This document shows positions 1-11,531 of a stretch of DNA of 64,000 nt, in pieces; the stretch's first letter is position 1; every line of letters begins with the position of its first letter. The notes beneath the pieces are model-generated. The model made no database searches and had not been told where the DNA came from. It saw only the letters and a program-made list of their open reading frames with translations. Made by a program: the position numbers and the translations under genes. Source of the stretch: Ampelocalamus luodianensis (lineage: Eukaryota > Streptophyta > Magnoliopsida > Poales > Poaceae); NCBI GenBank assembly GCA_036346255.1, contig CM070639.1, positions 878,001-942,000 of the forward strand, read 5' to 3'.

Positions 1-1045
1 TTGGTCAGAATTATATTCAAAACATATATATGCATGTTTGATCTCTCGTCGATCCAAGATTATGTATGCAGCAGTGCCCGGAAGTTAGTTTTAACGCATG
101 CTTATCTTTCCGTACGTTTAATTTCGAGGCCGGCTTCAAGGAGCAGCACAAGAAGCTCCATTATCTTTCACGGCACTGTACTGTACTGTATAGGAAGGAT
201 TAATTCCTTTTAGGATTTGTGCTGCAAAAAGAGAGAGAGAAGGAAGAAACACATGTATGGAAGGATTACTTGCATCTTCATGACGTTGGCCACCGGATCG
301 ATCTTGTATGGTTGGGCCGTCGGTTTTCCGTAGGTGGGCCGGGTGAGAAAGAAAGCTAAAATGGTCCTACAATCTGCCTGGGCCAGAACACTCTCCTTTT
401 CCTGTCCTTTGATTCATGTTTCCAAATGGACCTCTCAAACAAGAAGAAAATTGGGGAAAACCCTTGCGTAGGATAAAAAATATTTGGGAATTGATATTAT
501 ACATACGTCCGTTCACAGAAATAAAATTCGGACGCAGCTCCCAACCACCCATTTACCTTTTCCCACGCGGGAGCGTTCCAACCACTCCTTATCTTTTCGC
601 TCCCCCCTCCCCCCGCTTCACTTTTTTCTCTCCTGCTATTCTTTCCAGCCGAAAGCCTCCGTGCCTTGCTTCTTCTTCAATTCTTCTCCCCATTCTTTCT
701 TCTCTCTCCACTGCTTCCCATTGCTTTATTCTCTTGGGATTTCTTGCTGCGAGCTCTTAGGTGCTGCTCCCGGCGCGGTCGGATGGCCCGGTGCCGCCGC
801 CGACTCATGCCTCTCATGCGCGCGCCTCCTCAAGCTGCTCCCGGCCCAGCGTGGCCTCCGGCCGTGCGCGCCTCCTCTGGCTCAGCCCCAGCTCGGTCCG
901 CTCCCTCTCGGCTCACTATCTCTCGGCCCCTGCTTGGCCCACCCGCACGGCTTGCTCCTCTGCGGCGATCTCCCCTCCCGCCCCACGCGACTCCTCCCCT
1001 CCCTCGCGAGGTGGTCGTGGGAGCAGAGCAAGAGAGTCGGAGGGA
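1..1045. other. No supportable gene; mixed AT/GC sequence
   Basis: This stretch has several short overlapping open frames in both directions, but none carries a recognisable domain. From about 640 to 1010 the sequence becomes pyrimidine-rich and then very GC-rich, which keeps several frames open by composition alone. It may be internal sequence of the CACTA-like element whose end lies at 1402, but I cannot show a left terminus inside the window. Confidence 0.4.
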
Positions 1046-1402
1046 AAAATGTTGCAACCGTGGAAAAAATTGTTGCACACGAGGGGAAGATTTGTTGCAT
1101 ACGACGGAAAAAATGTTGCATACAAAATTCAGCGATTTGCATTTTTTTTTTATATGGTTGGCGTCTACAGATGTGTTTGTGCGCCTGATTTTCTGATAAT
1201 AGTTGTGTTGTTTTGATCATGGGGATGTTTGTTTGCTTGATCCTGAGATTTTTTTAGACAATGTTGCGTATGAATATTTGATATGTTGCAGCAAGCCCAA
1301 AAAAATGTTGCACATAGCTTTTCTGTATGTTGCGTTTTTGTGTATTGCATTGGGGCACCGTACGGTGGGAAGTTCCCACTGTACGTCCGATTTGTAGTAG
1401 CG
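1046..1402. mobile_element. CACTA (En/Spm)-like right terminus with TGTTGCA subterminal repeats
   Basis: Six exact TGTTGCA copies (1050, 1071, 1093, 1114, 1284, 1306) and two TGTTGCG variants cluster in about 300 bp. The tract ends in TTTGTAGTAGCG (1391-1402), whose reverse complement CGCTACTACAAA differs at one base from the CACTACTACAAA terminus used by grass CACTA transposons. Clustered short repeats just inside the terminal repeat are typical of this superfamily. Immediately inside the end there is also a short imperfect palindrome (about 1357-1386). LINE sequence begins right after the end, so the element probably inserted into, and truncated, that LINE. The matching left end would lie outside the window. 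Confidence 0.45.
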
Positions 1403-1407
1403 CACCC

Positions 1408-1843
1408 AAAATCTTTTCAAGTGGGTGTTTTTTACCAAGTTGTAATGGGGTGGTTATTTCCTTTTGGAAGGATGTTTAATTAGATAACTGCCTTGTTTAT
1501 ATTAGGTTTGCTGGTTTGTTCAATATTTGCCTTGATCCTGGTACAAAAATAGCAAACTGCTTGAAGGATTGGGAGTGGCATATTAAGTTTGTTAGAAATT
1601 TTGGCAAGGAAGAGGAGGTGCTATGGAGAGATCTGAAAGAGGCTTTGCAAGAGGTTGACCTTATTGATGAGCAGGATAGAGTGGTTTGGTGTTTAGAGAA
1701 ATCGGGGCAGTTTACTCTTAAATCCCTTTACAGAAACTTGGCTTTTGGGGGGATCACCAATAAGAGGATGCAGAATCTATGGCCTAGTAGGGTACCTCTA
1801 AAAGTGAAAAATTTTCCTTTGGCATACTTATCTAAGCAGATAC
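1408..1843 (+). pseudogene. LINE (non-LTR retrotransposon) ORF2 C-terminal part, upstream piece
   Basis: The + strand frame from about 1516 reads through the region just before the zf-RVT domain that ends plant LINE reverse transcriptases: a tryptophan-rich stretch, the KSGQFTLKSLY motif and LWPSRVPLKVK. An upstream FWKDV-like motif (about 1450-1475) is followed by a stop codon. The reading frame is open up to 1843, where a Copia element interrupts it, and it resumes in frame at 8202. The 5' half of ORF2 (endonuclease and catalytic RT) is missing, so this is a truncated, dead copy. The left boundary abuts the CACTA-like end at 1402. Confidence 0.75.
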
Positions 1844-2241
1844 TGTTAGAAATTGGCCCATATGAGTGAGGCCCATTTTCTATAATTCCAAAGCATTTAT
1901 GGGTTAGTACCATATTGCTAAGGCAAGGTGGAAGTGACCAACATATAAGGTGGAGTCCTTGCCACTCCTTGAAACATGTAACACATGGATGGATGAGGAT
2001 GGCATGAGGAGGGCTCTGGCTAAACACACGCACGCACGCACGCGCCGCTGCTCACAGATTTTCGCGTGAAAATCGCGTGACTTGTGACTTGCGACGCGCG
2101 ATCGCGCGCGTGACGTGGCACGCCATTTGGCGCACCAAGTCCACCTTATTTTTGCCGAACCATGCATCTCTCTCTCTGCTTGAATGAGATTCAAATGTTT
2201 AAATTTCGTGCTTTATTGAGTGATGATGATGAGCGCTACGG

Positions 2242-2370
2242 TGGGTAAATGATCGTTATGTGACGATTACCGATGGGTAAAAGGTCGTTAAGTGTGATAG
2301 TTACCATGGGTAAATGGTCGTTATGTGTCGATTACTGTGGGTAAATGGTCATTTAACTGCCGATTACACC
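2242..2370 (+). repeat. 32-33-bp tandem repeat in the LTR upstream of the TATA box
   Basis: Four imperfect units share the core TGGGTAAATGGTCGTTA followed by a CGATTAC-type spacer. The array lies directly upstream of the TATA-like box and is present in the other LTR at about 7620-7748. Tandem repeats in this LTR position often act as enhancers; that role is inferred here. Confidence 0.75.
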
Positions 2371-2374
2371 GCAT

Positions 2375-2382
2375 CTATATAT
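2375..2382 (+). promoter_or_regulatory. TATA-like box of Copia LTR
   Basis: CTATATAT sits just downstream of the tandem repeat, and the same motif is at 7755-7762 in the 3' LTR. Spacing to the downstream GC-rich leader fits an LTR promoter. Confidence 0.5.
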
Positions 2383-2857
2383 GTCCGAGACGCCCAAGGT
2401 GCATAGTGAGTACAAGAATAGCCTCCATTTCTTCTTCCTTCTAATCTGTCTTCAGATCGCGCTGTCGAACCTCGCCGACTCTTCTTCTCGGCGTGCACCG
2501 TGAAGAAGGGAAGCGTATCTCCAACCGTTGTCGCTGTGGAGACTTGCACGAGGGCGGCAATAAGGTTCTGGCAGCGATTCGCGCGACCGCTTGTCGCGAT
2601 CGCGACATCTACGCTTCGCATCGCATCAACTCGCTACGCTTCTCGCTCTTCATCGCACCCATCCGTAAGTCTATCGTGTGATTGATTTACATCCCGGTTT
2701 TCATATATTGTGAAGTACAATGAGTTGTCGCTAGCGAGATGCTTTATGCATCATTAGTCTTTTGCAATATTTGCCTTCTAATAAAATTTGGAATTAAAAT
2801 ATTGCCTCATTTTTAACATTCCGTAAACCTTATTGTAAACTTTGTTGCAACACAACT

Positions 2858-3605
2858 ATGGTCGAGCTTCGATGCTATGAAACCCGAGAGGTTTTCTCGT
2901 CGACTTCGAGATGGCGCACTCAGAGCCAAGTTCGCTCATGTCTTTGGGGCGTGGTGGGTAATCCACCCACGAGATCCGCTACTGCTGACCAAGATATGCG
3001 ATTCGATAATGCGAACAACATCGCTCTTGGTCGCTTCGACCATTCCGCAGATCGGCTCTATGATGTGTACATGGACTATAAGTCCGCCACGAGTTGTGGG
3101 ATGCACTAGAGCACAAATATGCAGAGGCAGAGGCGGTCGTTGGCTCTATATGTGTGAGCAATTCTTCGACTTTACCATGGATGAGGCTAAGTCCATAGTT
3201 GGACAAGCTCATGATCTCCACTATTGGTTGGTGAGATTGCGATCCGGGCCGTGTGTTGCCTCCTAAGTTTGTGGTCATGGGCATTGTCGCCAAACTTCTG
3301 CTTTCTTGGCGGGATTTTGCCACTAGCTTGAAACACAAGAGGAAGAGATTTCTGTTGAAGATCTCATTGCCGCCTCGATGTGGAAGAAAAGGCAAGAGCA
3401 AAAGATGCACCCAGACTTGGTCGAACAATGCAAATTTTATAGAGAAAAAGATCATTGTAAAGAAGTACAAATCCAACAAAACGAACAAGACAACTAGCTT
3501 TAAGAAGAAAGCGAGAAAAAGATATGAAGAACATCACCGCTTTGTGTGTGGGAAAACGGTCATATGGCTAAAGATCGTCATTTCCGCAAAGCAGAGATGG
3601 TGAAC
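2858..3605 (+). pseudogene. Copia gag remnant
   Basis: Two overlapping frames contain pieces of a Copia gag. One holds a segment ending MDEAKSIVGQAHDL, and the next holds FVVMGIVAKLLLSWRDFATSLKHKR. The latter closely parallels the gag of the - strand Copia element at 47.9-48.4 kb. A degenerate CCHC zinc knuckle follows near 3535-3600. At least one frameshift separates the pieces, so no complete gag can be made. Confidence 0.7.
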
Positions 3606-3659
3606 GACCAAAGAAGAAGGTCATTAACGTGATCATAGGCGAGGCCTCGACTTCGGAGG

Positions 3660-6600
3660 GTATAGTAATTCTCCGTTGTTTTTCAGCATGTCAATCCACC
3701 GATTGGTGGGTTGATATCGGTGCTAATGTTCACGTATGTTCGATATTTCCTTGTTTTCTTCTTACCAGCAAAGCAGGGCTTCCTCCGTCATAATGGGAAA
3801 CGGATCGCATGCTTCGTTCTTGGTGTTGGCACGGTAGAACTGAAGCTTACTTCAGGAAGACCGCCCACTTGAAGAACGTAAAGATGCTCCTACAATAAAC
3901 AAGAACCTCGTTAGTGGTTCTGCTTCTATGTAGGGACTGTTATAAGCTAGTCTTTGAGTCAAATAAAATTGTAATGTCTAAGTTCGGGAATTTTGTTGGT
4001 AAAGGCTATGAGAGCGGAGGCTTGTTCCGCTAAGTACTTTAGAGTCTTGTTATAATCAATGTTGCAACCGGTTTAAATAAATGTGAGGCAAATATTTGGC
4101 ATTCTCGTTTGTCATATTGGTTTTGATAGTATTGCTAGAATGTCCAGATTAGATTTAATTCCAAAATGTGAAATTGTCAAAGGATCAAAGTGCTACCATG
4201 TGTGCAAGCAAAGCACCTCAAACCCTTTAAGGGATTAGAGGACTAAAAGAACTTGGCACCATTAGATCTTGTTCATTCAGATTTGTGTGAAATGAATGGA
4301 TTGTTGACAAAAGGAGGCAAAAGATATTTTTAACTTTTATTGATGATGCAACACGCCATCGCTATGTGTATTTGCTAAAAACTAAGCATGAAGCTTTATA
4401 CTACTTTAAGACTTATAAGGCCGAGGTTGAGAACCAACTAGAGAAGAAAATAAAAGACTAAGGTCCGATCGTGGAGGAGAGTACATCTCTCATGAATTTT
4501 CTCAATTGCTCGAGCATGGAATAGTCCATGAATTTACACCACCATATTCACCCCAATCAAATGGGGTAGCTGAGAGGAAAACCGCACACTAACGGACTTG
4601 GTTAATGCCATGTTAGAGAGTCTTTGGTATGCCTAAGACATGGTGGGGAAGCTATATTGACAAAGAACTTTCGTCCTAAACAGAGTAATCACTAAAAAGA
4701 GTGATATTACTCCATATGAGGGATGGAAGGGAGAAACCCAATGTCAATTTTCTCGAACTTGGGGTGTTTGGCCAAGGTCAATATACCATTGCGTAAAAGA
4801 GAAAGCTTGGACCTAAAACAATCGATTGTATTTTTCTAGGATATGCTCATAATAGCACTACCTATAGATTTTTAGTAGTTAAATCAGAAATTCCTGAGAT
4901 TATTGCTAACACAATAATGGAGTCTAGAGATGCTTCATTCTTTGAGGATTATTTTCCTATGAGAATAGCAGGCAGTACTTCACAAACCGAGAATGTTCAA
5001 ATTGAAAATAATCAAACTTCGAACTTCCCACCATCTCTCAACCAATATGTGATATCCTCGAGGAGGATAACAATCTAGTCACGAAGCTCTTCAGAGGAGC
5101 AAGAGACAAAGGGTTGAGAAAACCTTTGGTGATGACTTTATTGTATACCTCGTGGATGATGTGCCAAAGACCCTTTCAGAGGCTTATGCATCTTCTGATG
5201 CTGAGTATTGGAAAGAAGCATCCCGTAGCGAGATGGACTCTATCATGGCTAATGGGACTTGGGAGATCACCGATCGTCCCATCGGTGCAAACTCAGAGGA
5301 TGTAAGTGGATCTTTAAAAGAAACTAAGACCGATGGTACTATTGAGAAGTACAAGGCAAGACTTGTGGCCAAGGGTTACACCTGTAAAGAGGAGAAGATT
5401 TCTTTGATACCTATTCTCCTGTCGCTGACTAACCACCATCGAGTGCTCCTTGCTAGCATCCTCTTATGGTCTACATGTCCATCAAATGGATGTAAAGACA
5501 CTTTTCTTAATGGAGAGTTGGAGGAAGAAATCTATATGGATCAACCTGATGGTTTTGTGATTTCGGACAGAAAATAAGGTATGTAGATTATTGAAATCCT
5601 TATATGGTCTAAAGCAAGCACCTAAACAATGGCACGAGAAATTTGATAAAACTTTAACATCTGTGGCTTTGTTGTGAATGAAGCCGATAAATGTGTATAC
5701 TATCGTTATGGTGGGGTCAAGGAGTGATCTTGTGCCTATATGTAGATGACATACTTATATTTGGAACAAACATCGCAGAATTGACGAGGTCAAATCTTTT
5801 TATCTCGATGCTTTGATATGAAAGACTTAGAGAGGCGGATGTTATTCAATATTAAATTAATCAAGAACGAGGATGGGATCACTTTGAGTCAATCCCATTA
5901 TGTCGAGAAAATCTTAAGCCGTTTTGGCTATGAGAATTGTAAAATTTCTCCAACTCCCTATGATGCAAGCATTAAGCTTCAAAGAATCAAGGGTTAGGAA
6001 AAGATCAATTAAGATTTTCACAAATTATTGGATCACTTATGTATCTATCTGGTGCCACAAGACTGACATATCATTTGTTGTGAGCAAATTAAGTCGGTTT
6101 ACTTCTAACCTGTGAGATGATCACGGGAGGCACTTGAGAGAGTGTTGCGCTATTTGAGAGGCACAACCTCATACGGAATTCACTATACCGGGCATCCTTC
6201 GTATTAGAATGATATAGTGATTCAAATTGGATCTCGATGCAGATGAGATCAAAGCTACAAGTGGTTATGTCTTTACACTAGCAGAGCCGCAGCTTCATGG
6301 AGGTCGTAAATGCACTATATTGACGAGGTCAACTATGGAAGCGTAACTTGTAGCACTAGACACGCCATCGTTGAGGCCGAATGGCTTAGAGAGCTTCGTT
6401 GGACTTGCCACGGTTGCGAAACCAATACCAAAGAATCCTAATGTATCGTGATAATCAAACAGTGTTGATTAAGGTTACAAGTACTAAGGATAACATGAAG
6501 TCCTCCGCATATGTGAAGCGAGGCTTAAATCGTCGTAAAATTGAGGAACTCCGAGTGATTACCGTGAATTATATACGCATCGAGAAAATCGCGCACCCTT

Positions 6601-6660
6601 TCACAAAGGGGCTAGCACGGAAGGCGATTTCCGTATGCCTATGGACATGGGAATGAGGCC
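3660..6660 (+). pseudogene. Copia pol remnant (protease, integrase, RT, RNase H)
   Basis: Protease: a DWWVDIGANVHV stretch lies at about 3700-3737, where the usual active-site DTG/DSG reads DIG. Integrase: an HSDLCEMNGLLTKGG block lies at about 4270-4320, with the core continuing to about 4600. RT: an SEAYASSDAEYWKEA block lies at about 5170-5215, and the catalytic LYVDDILIFG is at about 5735-5765. RNase H: an ATSGYVF stretch lies near 6252-6275. The parts are spread over all three frames with many stops. The order PR-INT-RT-RNH establishes Copia. The proteins resemble those of the element at 44.7-49.5 kb, though the LTRs differ. Confidence 0.85.
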
Positions 6661-7224
6661 CATTGGAGTTACAACTCAACAAGAACTCCATACCTTTTTG
6701 ATCGGAGATCCCGTGACTTAGGCAATGGGAAAAACAAGTTCATGTTGTAACAAGAGAGTATATATTCTTTGAATCCATGTCCTAATAGACAAATTACTCT
6801 CGATCGTATGGAAGGATGGCATAAAGTCTTAATATATTCTGTTGTCCAAATGAGGAAAAGGTATTAGCTCACAGGATACCTAGAAAGAATAGACCTACTT
6901 GAGCCCAACTGTGAGGTCGCAGCTCACGAGAATAGGGCATTCTCTAGAAAGCTCATGAGCAGATAAGGAGCATGACCAAATAACGCCCGCTTAGGCGCGG
7001 TTCTTTGACAACTTAGTATCGCTTGAGATTTCAAGTGAAATCTAATCACAAAAGCTGTGAATTCAAGGCATGGTCCATTCATCACCGTGAGAAGATGAAT
7101 CTTGTCATTCTAGGTGCAAGTTCAACCTGCACGGGACTTACACTAAAAGACCTGGTATATTAACAGATTTCAAAGACAATATCTTTGATATCCTTTTGCT
7201 TCTTGCTTTGGAATTGGTGGGGAT

Positions 7225-8196
7225 TGTTAGAAATTGGCCCATATGAGTGAGGCCCATTTTCTATAATTCCAAAGCATTTATGGGTTAGTACCATATTGCT
7301 AAGGCAAGGTGGAAGTGACCAACATATAAGGTGGAGTCCTTGCCACTCCTTGAAACATGTAACACATGGATGGATGAGGATGGCATGAGGAGGGCTCGCT
7401 AAACACACACACGCACGCACGCGCGCGCTGCTCACAGATTTTCGCGTGAAAAATCGCGTGACTTGTGACTTGCGACGCGACCGCGCCGCGTGACGTGGCA
7501 CGCCATTTGGCGCATCAAGTCCACCTTATTTTTGCTGAACCATGCATCTCTCTCTCGCTTGAATGAGATTCAAATGTTTAAATTTCAGCTTTATTGAGTG
7601 ATGATGACAGCGATTACAGTGGGTAAATGATCGTTAAGTGTGACGATTACGATGGGTAAAAGGTCGTTAAGTGTGACGATTACGATGGGTAAATGGTCGT
7701 TAAGTGTGTCGATTACGATGGGTAAATGGTCATTTATCTGCGATTACATCAAGATCTATATATGTCCGAGACGCCCAGTGCATAGTGAGTACAAGAATAG
7801 CCTCCATTTCTTCTTCCTTCTAATCTGCTTCGATCGCGCTGTCGAACCTCGCCGACTCTTCTTCTCGGCGTGCACCGTGAAGAAGGGAAGCGGTATCTCG
7901 AACCGTTGTCGCCGTGGAGACTTGCACGAGGGCGGCAATAAGGTTTCGGCAAGCGATCGCGCGACCGCTTGTCGACCGCGACATCTACGTTTCTGCACTA
8001 CATCAACTCTGCGCTGCTTCCTGCTCTTCATCAGACCCATCTGTAAGTCTACTGTGTGATTGATTTACATCCTGGTTTTCATATATTGTGAAGTACAATG
8101 AGTTGTCGCTAGCGATCGCTTTATGCATCATTAGTCTTTTGCAATATTTGCCTTCTAATAAAATTTGGAATTAAAATATTGCCCTCATTTTTAACA
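7225..8196 (+). repeat. 3' LTR of the Copia element at 1844-8196
   Basis: This 972-bp copy ends in AACA and is followed directly by the target duplication GATAC. It is preceded by a G-rich polypurine-like tract (GGTGGGGATTG). It carries the same tandem array (about 7620-7748) and TATA-like box (7755-7762) as the 5' LTR. Confidence 0.9.
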
Positions 8197-8884
8197 GATA
8201 CAGACTGCGGATCAACTTGTTTTGAGAAAGTGGAAAGGGGATACAAAGTGTTGGCTTTGTGGGATGGTAGAGGATGCAAACCATGTTTTTTCAGTGTGTT
8301 ATTGCGAGATTTGCTTGGTCGTGCATCAGAGAGATCTTTAAGTGGGAGAGAGATCCTGAATCTCTAGATGATTTTCATCTTTGTTGGCTAGATAATAGGT
8401 GTGCTAATAATTATCATATTGGTTTAATCAGTTTTACAGTTTTTGTTTGGACGCTTTGAAAAGTCAGAAATAAAAAGGCGATTGAGAAGACATTTTCTAA
8501 GGAACCAACTGAAGTTATATCCAAATTTGTGTCGTGTTTGCAGCGATAGCGTATTCTAACTAGAAAGGGTGATCTAGTGAAGTTAGAAGGGTTGCTGAAT
8601 TCGGTTGAAGACTGGTTGAAAAAGTTCTGTGCTTTGGATAGAATCTAGCTTGCAGTCTTCGATTTGTTCCTTCGTTGGACGAACAGTATGTTTTGGGGGT
8701 TTTTTTTTGTCTAAGGTTGTTTTGTATAATCATGTGGCTGGTTGGTGGACCTCCAATTTGTGCTTTCTTGTTGCTGGTAACCCAGCTTTGTCTTTTGTAA
8801 TAGACTTTCGTGTAACCTTTGATATGAGCTTCCTATAAAAACTAGGTTATGTCTTGATAAAAATAAAAATAAATAAGAAGAAAA
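8197..8884 (+). pseudogene. LINE ORF2 C-terminus (zf-RVT) and A-rich tail, downstream piece
   Basis: The frame continues that of 1516-1843 once the Copia element and one GATAC copy are removed. It encodes the zf-RVT zinc-binding region: TADQLVLRKWKGD, CWLCG, NHVFFQC (C-x2-C ... H-x4-C), then FAW. Two tryptophan positions of the family are stops here (TGA 8457-8459 and a TAG near 8550). The family's C-terminal segment VKLEGLLNSVEDWLKKFC is still readable before the terminal TAG at 8646-8648. About 210 bp of 3' UTR end in an A-rich tail (about 8855-8884), as expected for a LINE. Confidence 0.8.
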
Positions 8885-8974
8885 GTTAGGAAGATTTTTT
8901 TTATGTCCGATATTTTTTTTCCTATCCGGTCCACATTAAAGAAGAAAAAGCACCCTATCTCGCGAGACATACAC

Positions 8975-9047
8975 GAAAGCAACGTTCGAACCGTGGTGAG
9001 CTGAAAGTCTGAAACTCCTATCTGCCAACTGAGCTCCAGCTCAGTCA
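8975..9047 (-). other. tRNA-like / SINE-like relic (A and B box motifs)
   Basis: On the - strand a GCTCAGTTGGC-like A box (complement of about 9024-9038) is followed about 40 bp later by GGTTCGAAC (complement of 8984-8992), the RNA polymerase III B box. The order and spacing match a tRNA. I could not fold a complete acceptor stem, so this is more likely a tRNA-derived SINE fragment or decayed tRNA than a working tRNA gene. Confidence 0.4.
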
Positions 9048-10598
9048 TCTAAAAAACCCCGTGCAACACCATGCCGAGCCCCGGGCTCAAACACAGGCAG
9101 GCTGGGCGGACGCGCCGCCGACCCAAGCCAGCCGAAGTTAGGAAGAATGGACAGTTAGTTTGCTGGCCCGAGACATAACAATGGTCATATGCTGTTAGTG
9201 GTGTTCACTTGCTGGTCCGACATATTACTTGCATCTTCACTTGTTTAAAGGAAGGAGGGAGCAGCTCAACCCTCATCGGACATTCCAGCCCTCCATGGAT
9301 TGGAGCGTGTTCCTTGATTCTGACACCGATGACAGCATATACATGGTACGCACTGCTTCCCTCCCGGTCAAGGAAGGAAGGGAGATATCTCAAGTCCAAG
9401 ATGATGAGCTGGTCCAGTCCAGTAGTGGACTAGCAGCAGCAGTTTGATTTGCCTTTCTTCAGTCAGCTCTACTCTGCTGGCCTATATCTCGCAAGTAGTG
9501 GAGAGGAACAAGGAAAAGTGGTGCAAGCCGCCAAGCAGTTGAGCAGCTAGCTAGCAAATGTCAGCAGTTGAGCAGTGTTTTCCCTGCCGCAGCCAATGGA
9601 TGTGCGTGTCTGGGCCTGGCTAGCTGCCTGTAGCTCAAGCGTCTGCTGCTTGCTCACTCCACTGGGATTGATTGGTCCATGGATCGCTTACTTTCAGTTC
9701 AGGGTCGTCGCACTTGTTGTGATCGAGTAAACACGCCGCTAGCCAGTTATGTACACACTGCATGCGCGTACGCACAGATCAGCCTTGAGAGCGAGAGATA
9801 TACAGACAATTCCACATGAATCATTGGATCGGATCGGATCGGATCGGATCCCCATCTCCTTGACTGTTCTTATCAACGTAGCCAAGTTCAATCTTTCTTC
9901 TTTCCTTCTCCTCTGCATCGAATACGTAGATCGATGGCGATCCATGAACACGCATCTGTCCGATCCGATGATGGACGGCCAGAAGATTAATTTATACACG
10001 CGCGCTTTCAATGTCTTGTACTACGGCGCCTTATAATGCGTGGAGTAGTTCTCATCTTATAATCGTCCATTCTTTTTCTTGTCCAAACAACGGGTCAAAT
10101 ACGTTAGGACCCTTTTTTTTTATGACACAAATATATATGTTTGGACTAGTTGTACACTTTGAAAATGTATGTATATATTCGCGCGTGCTGATTACGTATA
10201 CTTCCTAATTAACTTTTTTTCTACCCCATTTCCATTAAAGGAAACATAGTCACAAGAGTTCAAAAACTATATATATAATCAAGATTACAATTAAGTTCGG
10301 ATTACATCCAAAAATTCAGATGCCATTAACAAGCAACTTTGAGCTTAAGAAGACTAACAAGTTATAGAGGTGGAGCTCAGACGGACCCTAATTACCAAAA
10401 TGAAATTAACAGTTTCTATCACCCAATCTGCCTGTCCATGACTTTCATCTGCTTCTAGCTCCAAAGACTCCAAAAGCAACATTCTCAACTGCTCTAACGC
10501 CCTTGAGAAGCAGTCCTCCTTCTGTAAATGGGATCATAGTTCAATCTAATGACAAATATAATGATATGGATAACTGAGATAGGTCATCCTGAGACTCC
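9048..10598. other. Intergenic, no gene recognised
   Basis: Short open frames around 9205-9447 and 9739-10036 have no recognisable domain. A GGATC pentamer array (about 9825-9852) is a small microsatellite. The remainder is ordinary AT-rich intergenic DNA with many CGATCG and TAGCTAGC motifs. Confidence 0.4.
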
Positions 10599-10787
10599 TA
10601 ATTAACTAAGACTCGTGTTCCAAGTGACGTGAACGAAATCCATCGAGCACCGCAGTATAATCTGTCAGCTAGCTGGACATGTATGTATGTATATTCGATG
10701 GTGCGTGCGTGTTTCCAGGAGGAATCCGGAAATGCATGCAGCAGGCGGTGACAGACTACTGATATATTATCGACAGGAAAACAAAAC

Positions 10788-10821
<34 letters not shown>

Positions 10822-10924
10822 TCGACCGGGATCAACAATATTTCAACATGCGTGTCCATGTCAAGCAAGATGCAGCAGCAGCAGCTGTATTCGTACGGTG
10901 CTGGCCGGCTACGTATTTGACTGA
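10599..10924 (+). repeat. Segmental repeat copy 1 (partner at 27916-28209)
   Basis: This 326-bp tract is repeated in the same orientation 17.3 kb downstream. The copies share TAATTAACTAAGAC at the start, CATCGAGCACCGCAGTATAA, TTTCCAGGAGGAATCCGGAA, and CAGCAGCAG near the end. Copy 1 has a (TA)n expansion at 10791-10819. No terminal inverted repeats or coding potential are evident, so its class is unknown. Confidence 0.8.
10791..10819. repeat. (TA)n microsatellite
   Basis: About 14-15 uninterrupted TA units lie inside the duplicated segment. The other copy has only a short TATATTAT at the equivalent place, so the array expanded after the duplication. Confidence 0.9.
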
Positions 10925-11531
10925 TCGATGGATACGTACAGAAAGCTACGTACGTACGGCCGGTCGGTGCACGTACACATACGTCTCGGCCAATTAGAAA
11001 GATGAGTAGCATTATTTTTCCCCCCTGAGAATCAAATGTAATCGACTACTGCTACTAGTACTAGCCAGCTGCTGTATATAAATAAAGGAATTCATCTAGC
11101 TACTCAATTGTCACTGTTGCGTAGCTAGATGGTTGAGATATATACACACATGTACACCGTGTGTGCACATCTCTGTATCTAGCCATCCTTGTCTACAGTA
11201 ATCAATTAATTAATTTGATGCTTGAACGACCCATCTCTGTCTTAATTTGATAGTCGACGGAGTGAATGAATGGTCGTGTGAATTGATACAGTAATAACAT
11301 AATATAATCTAATTAAAGCGGATCGAGGACCACATGCAGTACTGCTACTGCTACTGCTAGCACCTGGGTCCGCGGAAAAGGAAGTATACTTACTCAAGAT
11401 GAAGAAAGAAAGAAAGACATACGTTGATTAGTTGACCATTGTGATCGATCCTCATATCATGCATCTATTAGCAGTAGTTTTCACGGAGTCGCAAGCTTTT
11501 AACTCATATAGGAAGATCCGCCCAGAAATAC
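10925..11531. other. Intergenic, no gene recognised
   Basis: The stretch holds a TATATAAATA motif near 11074 that resembles a TATA box, but no open frame of note follows it. A run of CTGCTA triplets lies at about 11340-11358. Nothing else is supportable. Confidence 0.35.

Larger units (their letters stand above)
1844..2818 (+). repeat. 5' LTR of the Copia element at 1844-8196
   Basis: This 975-bp LTR starts TG and ends CA. Its first 172 bp are identical to the 3' LTR. Later differences are mostly small indels, including in the CG-rich tract near 2030-2110. A TATA-like CTATATAT lies at 2375-2382, suited to drive the element transcript. Confidence 0.9.
1844..8196 (+). mobile_element. Ty1/Copia LTR retrotransposon, full structure, degenerate coding region
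   Basis: Two direct LTRs (1844-2818 and 7225-8196) begin TGTTAGAAATTGG and end TTTTTAACA. They are flanked by an exact 5-bp target duplication GATAC (1839-1843 and 8197-8201). The internal region holds gag, protease, integrase, reverse transcriptase and RNase H remnants in that order, and integrase before RT defines Copia. A purine-rich tract precedes the 3' LTR at about 7211-7224. No initiator-tRNA-Met primer site is evident after the 5' LTR. The element sits inside a LINE zf-RVT coding frame. The coding region has many frameshifts and stops, so it cannot make its own proteins. Confidence 0.93.

Noticed and set aside
484..1196. Overlapping open frames at 484-1196 as a gene
   Set aside because: Several frames are open at once in pyrimidine- and GC-rich DNA, and none has a domain or a clear promoter.
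8975..9047. Functional tRNA gene
   Set aside because: A and B boxes are present, but I could not pair an acceptor stem or anticodon arm convincingly, so it is listed only as a tRNA-like relic.
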